From: Variovorax sp. EL159 | GTDB taxonomy: Bacteria > Pseudomonadota > Gammaproteobacteria > Burkholderiales > Burkholderiaceae_C | Direction: 5' to 3' | Assembly (NCBI RefSeq): GCF_900100965.1 | Contig: NZ_FMUJ01000005.1 | Span: forward strand, 186,001 to 250,000 | DNA: 64,000 bases | In this document: one piece after another, positions 1-9,918 of the stretch | Numbering within the stretch: the stretch's first letter is position 1 | Layout of the letters: each line of letters starts with the position of its first letter | Made by a program: the position numbers and the translations under genes | The notes under the pieces: generated by a model | Told to the model about the DNA's origin: nothing | The model's database searches: none | What the model saw: the letters and a program-made list of their open reading frames with translations, nothing else

Positions 1-83
1 TGGTCACCGGCAGTTCGCTCATGGTCGATGGCGGCGCCTCTGCCGTCGACCTGCCCACCATCGCCTTCGCGCATGACGCCTGA
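1..83 (+). CDS. SDR family oxidoreductase, C-terminal end (truncated by window)
   Basis: Only the last 26 codons are present, read from base 3 to the TGA at 81-83. The visible peptide contains VTGSSLMVDGG, the typical end of a short-chain dehydrogenase/reductase, where the strand before the last helix carries the VDGG motif. It ends 21 bases before the next gene and is probably the promoter-proximal neighbour in the same catabolic operon. The nucleotide-binding and catalytic parts lie outside the window, so substrate and activity cannot be judged. Confidence 0.7.
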   Translation, partial: VTGSSLMVDGGASAVDLPTIAFAHDA

Positions 84-104
84 GAGGGCAGGAAAGAAAA
101 CGCC

Positions 105-908
105 ATGAGCACCCACGAAGCCAACAAGCCCGCCGACTGGAAGACCTACGACCAGTTCGCCCTCGGCATTGCCACCAACCGCCTGCCCGCCACCGACGCA
201 CTCGCCGGCCAGACACTGAAGCTCGCCTTGCCCGGCTTCCAGCTCACGCTGCAGCCGCGTTCGCAGCATGCGCTGGACTGGAGCGAGCAGGGCGCGCGCG
301 GCGGACAAGGCACAGGCGACTGGTACGAAGCCATCGAGGTCGCACCCGACACCTTCTTCCTCGACATCACCCAGGCCAGCCGCCCGACCGAAGCCTTGAG
401 CATCGTGCTCAACACGCGCACCCACCGCGTGCTCGCGATCCGCTGCCGCATCGTCAGCGCCGAAGAGGCCGCAGGCCAGCCGCGCGTGCCGCAGGACTTC
501 TGGGTCGGCACGCTCGAAGGCGGCACCGCCAGCGGCCCGGTGCCGCAGCCCACGCGCGACCTGATCGGCCTGCGCACCTGGCAGACCTACAGCCCCAACC
601 ACACCTACGAGCACACCTACCTGAGCGCCGAGCGCTACGCCTGGCAATGCCTGGTGGGCGTGCAGCGCGGGCATGGCGACGTCGATCTGGCGAGCTACTA
701 CAAGTTCGACGACGACCAGTACGTCTTCACCTTCCGCGAGTTCCTGATTCCCGTCGCGTCGGTGTTCTTCTTCGACTTCGCGAGCGGCCGCTCGACCGGC
801 AAGTTCCTCGGCGTGACCGGCACCGGCGAAGTGGCCAACAACCCGGCCGGCGCCTTCATGCGCAAGGCCTCGCAGACCTTCTATCCGCCCGAGTTCGGGC
901 CGGTCTGA
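105..908 (+). CDS. MoaF-like protein (two lipocalin-like domains)
   Basis: A 267-residue soluble protein without signal peptide. It reads as a MoaF-type protein: an N-terminal beta-rich half (about residues 15-130) and a C-terminal half (about 145-267) containing YEHTYLS, YYKFDDDQYVFTFREF and the ending GEVANNPAGAFMRKASQTFYPPEFG. MoaF was first named from a molybdenum-cofactor operon, but its biochemical role is unclear and no cofactor genes are nearby. Here it lies between an SDR and a SnoaL-like protein in front of an aldehyde dehydrogenase and a Liv-type transporter, which suggests binding or conversion of a catabolic intermediate (inference). The ATG is preceded by AGGAAAG at a good distance. 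The family call rests on recognition by eye. Confidence 0.6.
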   Translation: MSTHEANKPADWKTYDQFALGIATNRLPATDALAGQTLKLALPGFQLTLQPRSQHALDWSEQGARGGQGTGDWYEAIEVAPDTFFLDITQASRPTEALSIVLNTRTHRVLAIRCRIVSAEEAAGQPRVPQDFWVGTLEGGTASGPVPQPTRDLIGLRTWQTYSPNHTYEHTYLSAERYAWQCLVGVQRGHGDVDLASYYKFDDDQYVFTFREFLIPVASVFFFDFASGRSTGKFLGVTGTGEVANNPAGAFMRKASQTFYPPEFGPV

Positions 909-948
909 TTCCCTTCATTTCTTGCTGTCACACCAGGAGCCTTCCTTC

Positions 949-1338
949 ATGCGCACCCCCCATCAGATCGTTGCCGATCACTACGCCGCCTCCGACCGCC
1001 AAGACCTTCAAGCCATGTTCGCCGACGTGGCCGACGACGTGCAGTGGACCGAGATGGCCGGCTTTCCGTGTGCCGGCACGCACGTCGGGCCGGCCCAGGT
1101 GGTCGAGAAGGTCTTCAAGGTGCTGGGCACCGAGTGGGAGGGCTACCGCTTCGTGCTCGAACGGCTGGTCGATGGCGGCGACACCGTGGTCGGCATCGGC
1201 GACTACCACGGCCGCCATCGCGCCACTGGCAAGACCATGCACGCCCGCGTGACGCATGTGTGGCAGGTGCAGGGCGGCAAGGTGCGCCGCTTCGAGCAGT
1301 TCACCGACACGCTGCTCGTGGCGCGGGCCATGGCCTGA
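949..1338 (+). CDS. SnoaL-like / NTF2-fold polyketide cyclase-like protein
   Basis: A small 129-residue protein of the NTF2-like superfamily (SnoaL and ketosteroid-isomerase type). It opens with a helix bearing HYAASDRQDLQAMFADVADDV and continues with the usual curved sheet, ending in HVWQVQGGKVRRFEQFTDT, a very typical SnoaL pattern. Members bind or isomerise small hydrophobic molecules. I chose the ATG at 949 because AGGAG at 935-939 sits ten bases before it; an upstream TTG at 922 has no such site. It lies 40 bases after the MoaF-like gene and 50 before the aldehyde dehydrogenase, consistent with co-transcription. The substrate is unknown. Confidence 0.75.
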   Translation: MRTPHQIVADHYAASDRQDLQAMFADVADDVQWTEMAGFPCAGTHVGPAQVVEKVFKVLGTEWEGYRFVLERLVDGGDTVVGIGDYHGRHRATGKTMHARVTHVWQVQGGKVRRFEQFTDTLLVARAMA

Positions 1339-1388
1339 GTCCCGCTTCTTCCTTTCATTCATTCAACGCATTGCCCCGGAGCCAACCC

Positions 1389-2891
<1,503 letters not shown>

Positions 2892-2929
2892 GCACTGCAA
2901 CGGTTCCGATCACAACAGGAGACAAGAGC

Positions 2930-4204
2930 ATGTTCAAGCAGAAGAAGATCGCGCGTTCCGCACTCGGCGCACTGGTCGGTGCCCTCGGCCTTGCGGGCGC
3001 TGGCGGCGCATGGGCGCAATCGGGCCCCGACTGCGGCCTCAACACCGGCAAGCCCGCCACCGGCGAGCCCATCCCCATCGGCGCGGTGGTCGGCAAGACC
3101 GGCCCCGACGACTTCAGCGCCTCGGGCCAGGCAGCGGCGGCGTACTTCAAGTGCGTGAACGCCAACGGCGGCATCCACGGCCGCCCGGTCGACTACATCG
3201 TGGTCGACGACCAGTGGAACCCCGAGACCGCCGCGCAGGTCGCGTCCAAGCTGGTGAAAGACCGCAAGGTGGTCGCGCTCGCCGGCAGCACCAGCTTCGT
3301 GGAGTGCGGCGCCAACGCCAAGATGTACGCCGACGAAGGCGTGATGGTCATCGCCGGCACCGGCGTGCCGCGCGAATGCTTCAACGCGCGCAACTACGTG
3401 CCGGTGAACGCAGGGCCGCGCGTGTCGGCCACCATCGCCGCCATGTACGCCGCGCAGAAGTACAAGGCGAAGAAGATGGTCTGCGTCATTCCGAACATTC
3501 CCAGCCTGGGCAACTGGGCCTGCGAAGGGCCGAAGGAATGGGGCAAGAAGAACGGCGTGGAGGTCGAGACCATCACCATCGACCCCGGTTCGGCCGATGC
3601 CACCTCGACCATGCTGCAGGCCGCCGCCAAGAAGCCCGACACCATCATCATGAACGTGCCCAAGGGCATCCTGGTGCCGATGCTGGCCGCGGCCGAGCAG
3701 CAGAACCTGGGCAAGAAGATCCACTTCGTCTCGGCCGCGCCGGCCTACAACACCGACGTGCCCAAGGCCATCGGCCCCTACTGGAAGGGCAACTTCGACG
3801 TCAACCTCGAATTCAACCCGCTCGAATCGGCCGGGCCCGACAACAAGAACTGGCTGGCGGTCATGGACAAGTACGGCGCCAAGAGCGATCCGCGCGACAC
3901 CTTCTCGCAAGGCGGCTACGTGGCCGCGCGCATCGTGACGCAGGCGCTGCTGAAGATGGACCCGAAGAAGATCGACCGCGCCGGCGTGACCGATGCGCTG
4001 CGCAAGGTGAGCGACTTCAAGAGCGACATCCTGTGCAAGCCCTTCTACGTGGGCAACGGCAACCGCCACAACGCCAACAACAGCGGCCCCGTCGCCAGCC
4101 CCGACGGCAACGGCTGGCGCTTCGCGCCCGGCGGCTGCCTGACGGCGGAAGACCCGGAACTGGTCGACATCCGCGCCGACGAACAGAAGATGGGCCTCAA
4201 GTAA
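2930..4204 (+). CDS. ABC transporter periplasmic substrate-binding protein (branched-chain/Liv type)
   Basis: A 424-residue type-I periplasmic binding protein (Peripla_BP_6, LivJ-like). The first 27 or so residues form a signal peptide: KQKK, a hydrophobic core, then a cleavage site around GAWAQ-S. The mature part begins with SGPDCGLNTGK, then the family core IPIGAVVGKTGPDDFSASGQ and NGGIHGRPVDYIVVDDQWNP. It captures the ligand in the periplasm and delivers it to the permeases encoded just downstream. AGGAGA lies seven bases before the ATG. The stop is 12 bases before livH. Such proteins in catabolic operons often bind aromatic or other organic acids rather than leucine, so the ligand is left open. 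Confidence 0.92.
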   Translation: MFKQKKIARSALGALVGALGLAGAGGAWAQSGPDCGLNTGKPATGEPIPIGAVVGKTGPDDFSASGQAAAAYFKCVNANGGIHGRPVDYIVVDDQWNPETAAQVASKLVKDRKVVALAGSTSFVECGANAKMYADEGVMVIAGTGVPRECFNARNYVPVNAGPRVSATIAAMYAAQKYKAKKMVCVIPNIPSLGNWACEGPKEWGKKNGVEVETITIDPGSADATSTMLQAAAKKPDTIIMNVPKGILVPMLAAAEQQNLGKKIHFVSAAPAYNTDVPKAIGPYWKGNFDVNLEFNPLESAGPDNKNWLAVMDKYGAKSDPRDTFSQGGYVAARIVTQALLKMDPKKIDRAGVTDALRKVSDFKSDILCKPFYVGNGNRHNANNSGPVASPDGNGWRFAPGGCLTAEDPELVDIRADEQKMGLK

Positions 4205-4216
4205 GCGCGTCGGGCC

Positions 4217-5086
4217 ATGGAGGACTACCTGCCTTTCGTCATCTCGGGCCTGGGCCTGGGCGCGGTGTATGCGCTCTCGGGCGTGGGGCTGGTGGTGCTC
4301 TACCGCTCGTCGGGCGTGCTGAACTTCGCCTTCGGTGCCATCGGCGCCATCGGTGCGTACGTGGCCTGGTCGATGCTCGAAGCCGACTGGCCGCAGGGGC
4401 TGGCGTGGTGCGCGGCCATCGTCACGTCGATGCTGCTGTCGCTGGCCTATGGCCGGTTGCTGGCGCCGCGCCTCTCGCACCGCGACCCGACCATCCGCAG
4501 CATCGCCACGCTGGGCTTTGCGCTGGTGGTGGTGGGCTTCACCGAGTGGTACTGGGGCGAGCAGCCGCGCCGGCTGGTGCTGCCCACCGATGCGGGCGCC
4601 ATCGAATTCGTGCTCGGCGAGGTCGAGGTGCGGCTCACACACACGCGTGCCCTGGGGCTTGCGCTTGCGGTGCTGATGATGGGCGGCGTCGGCCTGCTGC
4701 TGTCGAAGACGCGCGTGGGTTTGAAGATGCGCGCGCTGGCCAACGACCGCGACCTGAGCGCGCTGCTCGGCATCCGCGTGCTCGGCGTCGACACCGTGGC
4801 CTGGATACTCAGCGGCGCCTTCGCCGGCGTGTGCGGGCTGCTGCTCGCCAACATCGTGCGGCTGCAGGCCACGCTGCTGACCTTTCTGGTGATTCCGGCC
4901 TTTGCCGCCGCCATCATCGGCCGCCTGCATTCGCTGCCGGCCACGGTGGCGGGCGGCATCGCCATCGGCGTGCTGGAGGCGCTGGCGATCACGGTGCCAG
5001 GCTTCGCGGCCTTCCGCACGGCGACGCCGTTCCTGATCGCGCTGGCGATGATCGTCTTCTTTCGCACGGGCACGCGGCAGGCATGA
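4217..5086 (+). CDS. livH: Branched-chain-type ABC transporter permease (LivH family)
   Basis: A 289-residue inner-membrane permease with about eight hydrophobic segments. It starts MEDYLPFVISGLGLGAVYALSGVGLVVLYR and carries LNFAFGAIGAIGAYVAW, the standard LivH opening. The cytoplasmic loop LLLSKTRVGLKMRALANDRDLSALLGI contacts the ATPase. It pairs with the LivM-type permease, whose ATG overlaps its stop codon (ATGA, 5083-5086), a sign of translational coupling. The symbol reflects family membership; the transported compound is not known. Confidence 0.92.
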   Translation: MEDYLPFVISGLGLGAVYALSGVGLVVLYRSSGVLNFAFGAIGAIGAYVAWSMLEADWPQGLAWCAAIVTSMLLSLAYGRLLAPRLSHRDPTIRSIATLGFALVVVGFTEWYWGEQPRRLVLPTDAGAIEFVLGEVEVRLTHTRALGLALAVLMMGGVGLLLSKTRVGLKMRALANDRDLSALLGIRVLGVDTVAWILSGAFAGVCGLLLANIVRLQATLLTFLVIPAFAAAIIGRLHSLPATVAGGIAIGVLEALAITVPGFAAFRTATPFLIALAMIVFFRTGTRQA

Positions 5087-6159
5087 GCGCTTCGATCTTC
5101 ACCGGCGCGGCGCAAGCGCCCGACGACATCGCGCAACTGCCGGCCTCGCTGGCCGAGGCGACACGCCGTGCCCGCATTTCATTGGCCGTGATGGTGGGCT
5201 GCGTGCTGCTCATCGGGCTCGTGGTGCCGTGGCTGGCGAATGCTTACTGGATCAAGACGCTCACATCGTCGCTCGCACTGTCGATTGCGGCAGCTGGCGT
5301 GGCGCTGCTCTACGGCCAACTGGGGCTGGTGTCGCTGTGCCAGTACGCGCTGCTCGGCGCGGGCGGCTGGATCGCCTTGCGCGCGGGCCACGGGCTGGGC
5401 TGGCCTTTCGAGCTGTCGGTGCTCGCGGGTGGCTTGCTGTCGTGCGTGGTGGGCATGCTCGCGGGCCTGCCTGCATTGCGGCTCAAGGGGCTGTACCTCG
5501 CGCTGGTCACGATGATGATGGCGGGCGGCTTCCAGGTCGTCATCAACGTCATGGGCTTTCCCGATGGCGGCGCGGGCTGGCTGGGCCGCGTGTTCGGCAG
5601 CGAGCGGCTGATGATGCCGCGCCCCGCGCTGGCGCTGTCCGACGCGGCGTACTTCCGCTACGTGGCTGTGTGGCTGGCGGCGGTGCTGGCGCTGATCGAG
5701 CTGCACCGGCGCACGCGCGCGGGCCGCTCGTGGGCATTGATCCGGCGTGGCGAAGCGGCGGCCGTGGCGGCCGGCGTGAACATCCTGCGCTACCAGACCT
5801 GGGCCTTCGGGCTCGCCGGCTTCTGCGCCGGGGTGGCGGGCGCGCTGCTCGCGGGCGGCGTGGGCCAGCTCGACGGGCGGGCCTTCACCGCGGGCGATTC
5901 GGTGATGCTGTTCGCGCTCACCGTGGTGGGCGGCGTGTACCACTGGGCCGGCGCGCTGATCGCGGGCTTGTTGCTGCGTGCGGTGCCCGCCTTGCTGACC
6001 GACTTCGGCGTGAACGGCTACCTGGCGATGATCTTCTTCGGCGTGGCGCTGCTGCATGCGCTCATCACCGCGCCGAGCGGCATCGCCGGGCAACTGGCGG
6101 GTGTGTTCGATGCGGTGCGCAAGCGTCTTACGCGTGGTGGCAAGGAGGCCACCTCATGA
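5083..6159 (+). CDS. livM: Branched-chain-type ABC transporter permease (LivM family)
   Basis: A 358-residue second permease subunit. After a roughly 30-residue cytoplasmic N-terminus come about nine to ten membrane segments. LLYGQLGLVSLCQYALLGAG and LPALRLKGLYLALVTMMMAGGFQV are the characteristic LivM blocks, and HRRTRAGRSWALIRRGEAAAVAAGVN is the cytoplasmic coupling loop. The start overlaps livH by four bases and the stop overlaps the next ATG by four (6156-6159), so livH, livM and livG are almost certainly translated together. The reading frame stays open far upstream, but only this ATG fits the homology and the overlap. Confidence 0.92.
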   Translation: MSASIFTGAAQAPDDIAQLPASLAEATRRARISLAVMVGCVLLIGLVVPWLANAYWIKTLTSSLALSIAAAGVALLYGQLGLVSLCQYALLGAGGWIALRAGHGLGWPFELSVLAGGLLSCVVGMLAGLPALRLKGLYLALVTMMMAGGFQVVINVMGFPDGGAGWLGRVFGSERLMMPRPALALSDAAYFRYVAVWLAAVLALIELHRRTRAGRSWALIRRGEAAAVAAGVNILRYQTWAFGLAGFCAGVAGALLAGGVGQLDGRAFTAGDSVMLFALTVVGGVYHWAGALIAGLLLRAVPALLTDFGVNGYLAMIFFGVALLHALITAPSGIAGQLAGVFDAVRKRLTRGGKEATS

Positions 6160-6863
6160 TCCGCGTGAGCGATCTCACCGTCGCCTTCGGCGGCGTCAAG
6201 GCCATCGACGGACTCAGCGCCGAACTCGACGCGCCCGTGTGCGGCCTCATCGGGCCGAACGGCGCGGGCAAGACCACGCTGGTCAACGTGCTCAGCGGCC
6301 TCGTGTTGCCGCGTGCCGGCACCGTCGCGGTGGATGGCACCGACCTGCTGGGCCTGAAGCCCATCGAGCGCGTGCGCTTCGGCCTGCGCCGCTCGTTCCA
6401 GACCGAGCAGGTGGTGGAAGACTTGAGCGTGTGGGACAACGTGCGCGCGCTGCTCGACCACGTGCCGCATGCGCGCGGCGAAGCGGTGGCGCAGGTGGCG
6501 CGTGCGCTGTCGCACACGGGCCTGCTCGACGTGGCCACGGTGCTGGGCCATCGCCTGAACCTGTTCCAGCGCCGCATGCTCGAAATCGCGAAGTCGCTGG
6601 TGGGCGCGCCGCGCCTGCTGCTGCTCGACGAACCCGGCGCGGGCCTGACCGAGCAGGAAGCCGGCGCGTTGCGCCGCGTGATCGGCTCGGTGCATGCCTT
6701 CTGCGGCGCGCAGGTGCTGCTGATCGACCACGACGTCGACCTCATCGCCGCCACCTGCTCGCAGACGCTGGTGCTCGACTTCGGCCGCTGCCTGGCGCTT
6801 GGCCCGACGCGCGCGGTGCTCGACGACCCGGCCGTGCGCAAGGCCTACCTGGGAACGGAATGA
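6156..6863 (+). CDS. livG: Branched-chain-type ABC transporter ATP-binding protein (LivG family)
   Basis: A 235-residue ATPase subunit. Walker A is GPNGAGKTT (about residues 33-41) and Walker B is LLLLDEPGAG; the switch histidine is in LLIDHDVDLI. The signature motif is unusual: where LivG proteins have a glycine-bearing motif such as LAYGDQRRLEIA, this one reads LNLFQRRMLEIA, so the conserved glycine is replaced. The partner LivF has a canonical LSGGQ, so one of the two composite ATP sites may be weak. It energises uptake from the cytoplasmic face together with LivF. ATGA overlap with livM upstream; 19 bases separate it from livF. Confidence 0.9.
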   Translation: MIRVSDLTVAFGGVKAIDGLSAELDAPVCGLIGPNGAGKTTLVNVLSGLVLPRAGTVAVDGTDLLGLKPIERVRFGLRRSFQTEQVVEDLSVWDNVRALLDHVPHARGEAVAQVARALSHTGLLDVATVLGHRLNLFQRRMLEIAKSLVGAPRLLLLDEPGAGLTEQEAGALRRVIGSVHAFCGAQVLLIDHDVDLIAATCSQTLVLDFGRCLALGPTRAVLDDPAVRKAYLGTE

Positions 6864-6882
6864 ACCACGGAGCCCCCACACC

Positions 6883-7590
6883 ATGTTGAGCGTGAACGAC
6901 CTGCGGCTGCAGCGCGGCGGCAAGGCCGTGCTGCACGGCATCGACCTGCAGGTGCCGCCCGGCGAAGTGACCGCGTTGCTCGGCGCCAATGGCGCGGGCA
7001 AGTCGAGCACCGTGATGGCCATCGGTGGCGTGCTGCCGCTCACCGGCGGGCGCATCGAGGTCGAAGGCCACGCGCTGCACGGCCAGCGGCCCGAGCGCGT
7101 GCGCGCGCTGGGCGTGGCGGTGGTGCCGGAAGGGCACCGCGTGCTGGGTGACTTGTCGGTGCTCGACAACCTGCGCGCTGCGGCCACGGCGCTTCCCGCA
7201 TCGCGCGTGGCAGATGCGGTCGAGCAGATGCTCGCGGTGTTCCCCGAACTGCGCGTGAAGCTCGCGCTGCCCGCGCGATCGCTGTCGGGCGGGCAAAAGC
7301 AGATGGTGTGCATCGCGCAGGCGCTGATCGGCAAGCCGCGCTACCTGGCCATCGACGAACTCTCGCTGGGGCTCGCGCCCACCGTGGTCAAGCGATTGGT
7401 CGAGGTGGTGCAGCAGGTCGCACGCGAAGGCGTGGGCGTGCTGCTGATCGAACAGTTCACGACGGTGGCGCTGGCCGTGTCGAGCCGCGCCTATGTGCTG
7501 GAGCGCGGCCGCATGGCCTTCGCGGGGTCATCGGAAGAGCTGCGAAGCCGGCCGGAGATATTGCACAGCAGCTATCTCGCGGCGGCTTGA
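6883..7590 (+). CDS. livF: Branched-chain-type ABC transporter ATP-binding protein (LivF family)
   Basis: A 235-residue ATPase subunit with all motifs intact: Walker A GANGAGKSS (about 34-42), signature SLSGGQKQM, Walker B YLAIDELSLGLAP and switch histidine replaced by glutamine in LLIEQF, which is normal for LivF. Start ATG at 6883 is preceded by GGAG. It closes the operon; the next gene is on the opposite strand 20 bases beyond the stop. With the binding protein, two permeases and LivG it makes a complete five-part importer. Confidence 0.93.
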   Translation: MLSVNDLRLQRGGKAVLHGIDLQVPPGEVTALLGANGAGKSSTVMAIGGVLPLTGGRIEVEGHALHGQRPERVRALGVAVVPEGHRVLGDLSVLDNLRAAATALPASRVADAVEQMLAVFPELRVKLALPARSLSGGQKQMVCIAQALIGKPRYLAIDELSLGLAPTVVKRLVEVVQQVAREGVGVLLIEQFTTVALAVSSRAYVLERGRMAFAGSSEELRSRPEILHSSYLAAA

Positions 7591-7610
7591 AGAACGCCTG
7601 CTGGCGCGGC

Positions 7611-7913
7611 TTACTTCGGCGTGCCGCCGGGCGTGGGCACGCTGTGGGGCTTGGCTTCGCGCGCTTCGGCGCGGGCTTCGCCGGCTTTTTCCGTCTTGCT
7701 GGGCGTTGCCACGGCAGAGCCTTCACCGCGCGCGGTGCTGCCGTCCTTGATGCGCACGGCGCCCGGCTGCTTGTTGTTCTTCTTCGCTTCGGCGGCGGCC
7801 TGCGGCTTGCTGTCGAAGTCGGCCTCGGCTTCCGCGCTGTGGCTGTGCGGTTGCTGCGCGAAGGCGGTGGAGAAGAAGGCGAGGGTGCCCAGGGCGAGCA
7901 GGGTGCGTTTCAC
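7611..7913 (-). CDS. Small secreted protein of unknown function
   Basis: A 100-residue protein from a GTG at 7913-7911, chosen because AAAGGA lies seven bases upstream and translation then opens directly with a signal peptide (VKRTLLALGTLAFFSTAFAQ, cleavage after AFA). The mature part is short, hydrophilic and low in complexity: QPHSHSAEAEADF, alanine/lysine/glutamate-rich stretches, then PHSVPTPGGTPK. It has no cysteines or recognisable domain. It probably is an exported, largely disordered protein. It converges with livF and has no obvious partner. The longer open frame upstream of the GTG lacks a plausible start. Confidence 0.6.
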   Translation of the reverse strand: MKRTLLALGTLAFFSTAFAQQPHSHSAEAEADFDSKPQAAAEAKKNNKQPGAVRIKDGSTARGEGSAVATPSKTEKAGEARAEAREAKPHSVPTPGGTPK

Positions 7914-8180
7914 GAGGAGGTCCTTTCTGTGTTGGATATGGCTGTGTGATGTGGCCCGTTTCCTCAACGAAACACATCACGCCCCAACTCTAGAAAGGCC
8001 AACCGCTCGCTGGCCGTCACTGCGATTACGGTTTTGTCATGCCGCGCAGGTGTGCGTGGCAGGCAGGTCCTTCGTTCGTTCTGCGTTGGTCATTAGCTAC
8101 AAACTCACGGTGTCGATTTAGCAACAAAGCATTCGCCGCCACTACCATGCCCGTATTGATCAACTTGATGGAGGAGAAAG

Positions 8181-8630
8181 ATGGACGCTCTATTGAGCAA
8201 TCTGACGAGTGTGGGTTGGTGGGGGTCGGTGGTGGTCGTCGGCATATTGGTGAACTTCCTGAGCCAGTTTCTCTACCCGCGCTTAGCGGCGCTCCCAATT
8301 AGAGGTCTTAGCCTCATTCGCAGGAGAACCGCGAAGCGTCGAGCAAGATTTGAGGAGCAAGTTGCCGCGCTAACGGCTAATCCGCAGCGTCTGCCGATCG
8401 TCATTGCCGCCGAACATCGGTTCTACTTTCTGGCCTCTTTAGTTATGGGGTGCGCCATTTTTCTCTTGTTAGTACTTGCTGTTTTGCCCGCCTTGGGGAG
8501 CACGCTATCTCTTTGGCTGCAAAGCTCCTTTTTCTTCGTATCGTCTCTCTTGTTTGTCGCCGGTACGCAAATTGCCGATAAGGGATTCGAGTTAGGCCAG
8601 GTTATTGCCAAAGTGGCTCGAGATTGGTGA
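8181..8630 (+). CDS. Hypothetical membrane protein in a low-GC patch
   Basis: A 149-residue protein that I do not recognise. It has one hydrophobic segment near the N-terminus (VGWWGSVVVVGILVNFLSQFLYP), a basic cytoplasmic stretch (RRRTAKRRARFEEQVAAL) and two more hydrophobic segments (FLASLVMGCAIFLLLVLAV and SSFFFVSSLLFVAGTQI). A strong ribosome site GGAGGAGA precedes the ATG. Base composition is about 54% G+C, clearly below its neighbours, and codon choice includes TTA, ATT and AGA, rare elsewhere here. This suggests acquisition by transfer, though no mobile-element genes flank it. The gene stands alone, with a weak terminator-like hairpin just after it. Confidence 0.7.
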   Translation: MDALLSNLTSVGWWGSVVVVGILVNFLSQFLYPRLAALPIRGLSLIRRRTAKRRARFEEQVAALTANPQRLPIVIAAEHRFYFLASLVMGCAIFLLLVLAVLPALGSTLSLWLQSSFFFVSSLLFVAGTQIADKGFELGQVIAKVARDW

Positions 8631-8651
8631 AGCAACTGTGGTGATGACATC

Positions 8652-8670
8652 GATCGCCTGCGATCATTTT
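8652..8670 (+). terminator. Weak terminator-like hairpin after the orphan membrane gene
   Basis: GATCG and CGATC (8652-8656 and 8661-8665) form a five-pair stem with a CCTG loop, followed at once by ATTTTTG. It lies 21 bases after the stop of the membrane-protein gene on the same strand. The stem is short, so termination may be inefficient. Confidence 0.35.
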
Positions 8671-8807
8671 TGCCATCGTTTGATTTGTGAAATGCAGTGA
8701 ACGTTATTTGTCTTTGCGTTACTCAGTGCCTCTGAAACGATGTTGGTAAGGCAATTGCGGCGTGTTGCCGGCGAAAGCTCAGCCCTTCGGGCGCAGAGAT
8801 CGATGGC

Positions 8808-9788
8808 CTAGTGCGTGAGCGCGGGCGACGCTGCCTGCTCGGCCTCGCGCCGCTGGAACTCGCGCGGCGACACGCCGTACTGCGCCTTGAACACGCGGCA
8901 GAAATGCGCGCTGCTGTTGAAGCCCCAGGCGAAGGCGATCTCCGACACCGAGGTGCGGCGGCCTGCCGCGTTGCGCAGCGCCTCGCTGCAGCGCTCCAGC
9001 CGCATCTGCCAGATGAAGCGGTCGAGCGTCTGGTCTTCGTCCTCGAACACGCGATGCAGGTAGCGCTTGGAGCAGCGCAGTTGCTGCGCGATGAGGTCGA
9101 GCGACAGCGCGGGGTCGGCCAGGTGCGCATGCACGAACTGCTTCACGCGGGCCTTCAGCACGCCGGGCACCGGGTGCATGCCGAACTGCTCGTCGGAATG
9201 CGTGGCGAGCGTGGAGGCCAGCAGGCCCAGCACGGTGTCGCTGACCGAGCGGCCGACGGCATTGGGCAGCGAAGGCAACTGGTCGGCCAGCGAGGTCAGG
9301 AACGAGCCGAGCACCGCGTAGAGCCCCTGCATGGCGGGCGTGTGGGCCTCGCAGGTGTGCAGGTCGGGAATCTTCATGCCCTTGAACTGCTGGCGCGGAA
9401 TGGTGATGGCGAGCAGGCGCGAGCGTTCCGGGTTGGTGATGGCATAGGGCACGCGCGGGTCGTACAGGCTCCAGTCGCCGGGGTGCAGGTGGAACTCGCG
9501 GTCGCGCTGCGAGATGTGGCCGTGGCCTTCGAGCTGCAACACCAGCTTGTAGTGTTCGTCGAGCACGATCTCGTGGCGCGTGTCGGGCCGGGCCACGCGG
9601 TGCGAGGGCGCCTCGATCATGAACATGCCGAGCGGCCCGAGTTCGTAGGCGTCCATGCGCGCATCGAAGGTGCCGGTGTCCAGGCATTGCACACGCAGCG
9701 CGCCGAAGTACGACTCGTTGATGCGGCCCCAGCAGGCCTGCCGGTCGGCGGGGTGTTCGAGCAGCGTGCTGAAGTGGTGTGCGTTCAT
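8808..9788 (-). CDS. AraC family transcriptional regulator
   Basis: A 326-residue regulator. The N-terminal two thirds form a cupin-like effector domain (HISQRDREFHLHPGDWSLYDPRVPYAI, the AraC-binding-like type seen in regulators such as FeaR). The C-terminal 100 residues carry two helix-turn-helix units: LSLDLIAQQLRCSKRYLHRVFEDE and the family signature VSEIAFAWGFNSSAHFCRVFKAQYGVSPREF. It stands alone on the minus strand; the closest plausible target is the catabolic and uptake operon ending about 1.2 kb away, but no operator can be identified by eye. The start ATG has only a weak ribosome site. Confidence 0.9.
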   Translation of the reverse strand: MNAHHFSTLLEHPADRQACWGRINESYFGALRVQCLDTGTFDARMDAYELGPLGMFMIEAPSHRVARPDTRHEIVLDEHYKLVLQLEGHGHISQRDREFHLHPGDWSLYDPRVPYAITNPERSRLLAITIPRQQFKGMKIPDLHTCEAHTPAMQGLYAVLGSFLTSLADQLPSLPNAVGRSVSDTVLGLLASTLATHSDEQFGMHPVPGVLKARVKQFVHAHLADPALSLDLIAQQLRCSKRYLHRVFEDEDQTLDRFIWQMRLERCSEALRNAAGRRTSVSEIAFAWGFNSSAHFCRVFKAQYGVSPREFQRREAEQAASPALTH

Positions 9789-9918
9789 GCCGTGGGGTCT
9801 CTGTGGGCGCGCCGAAGGCGCTTGCGCAGGATAGGCATGCGGGGGCCCGCCATCATCGGTGTTTCCACCCGGACCGGCGCGGCGGTGCGTTCCCGGTAAA
9901 CAACGGGTGCGCGCTGGA

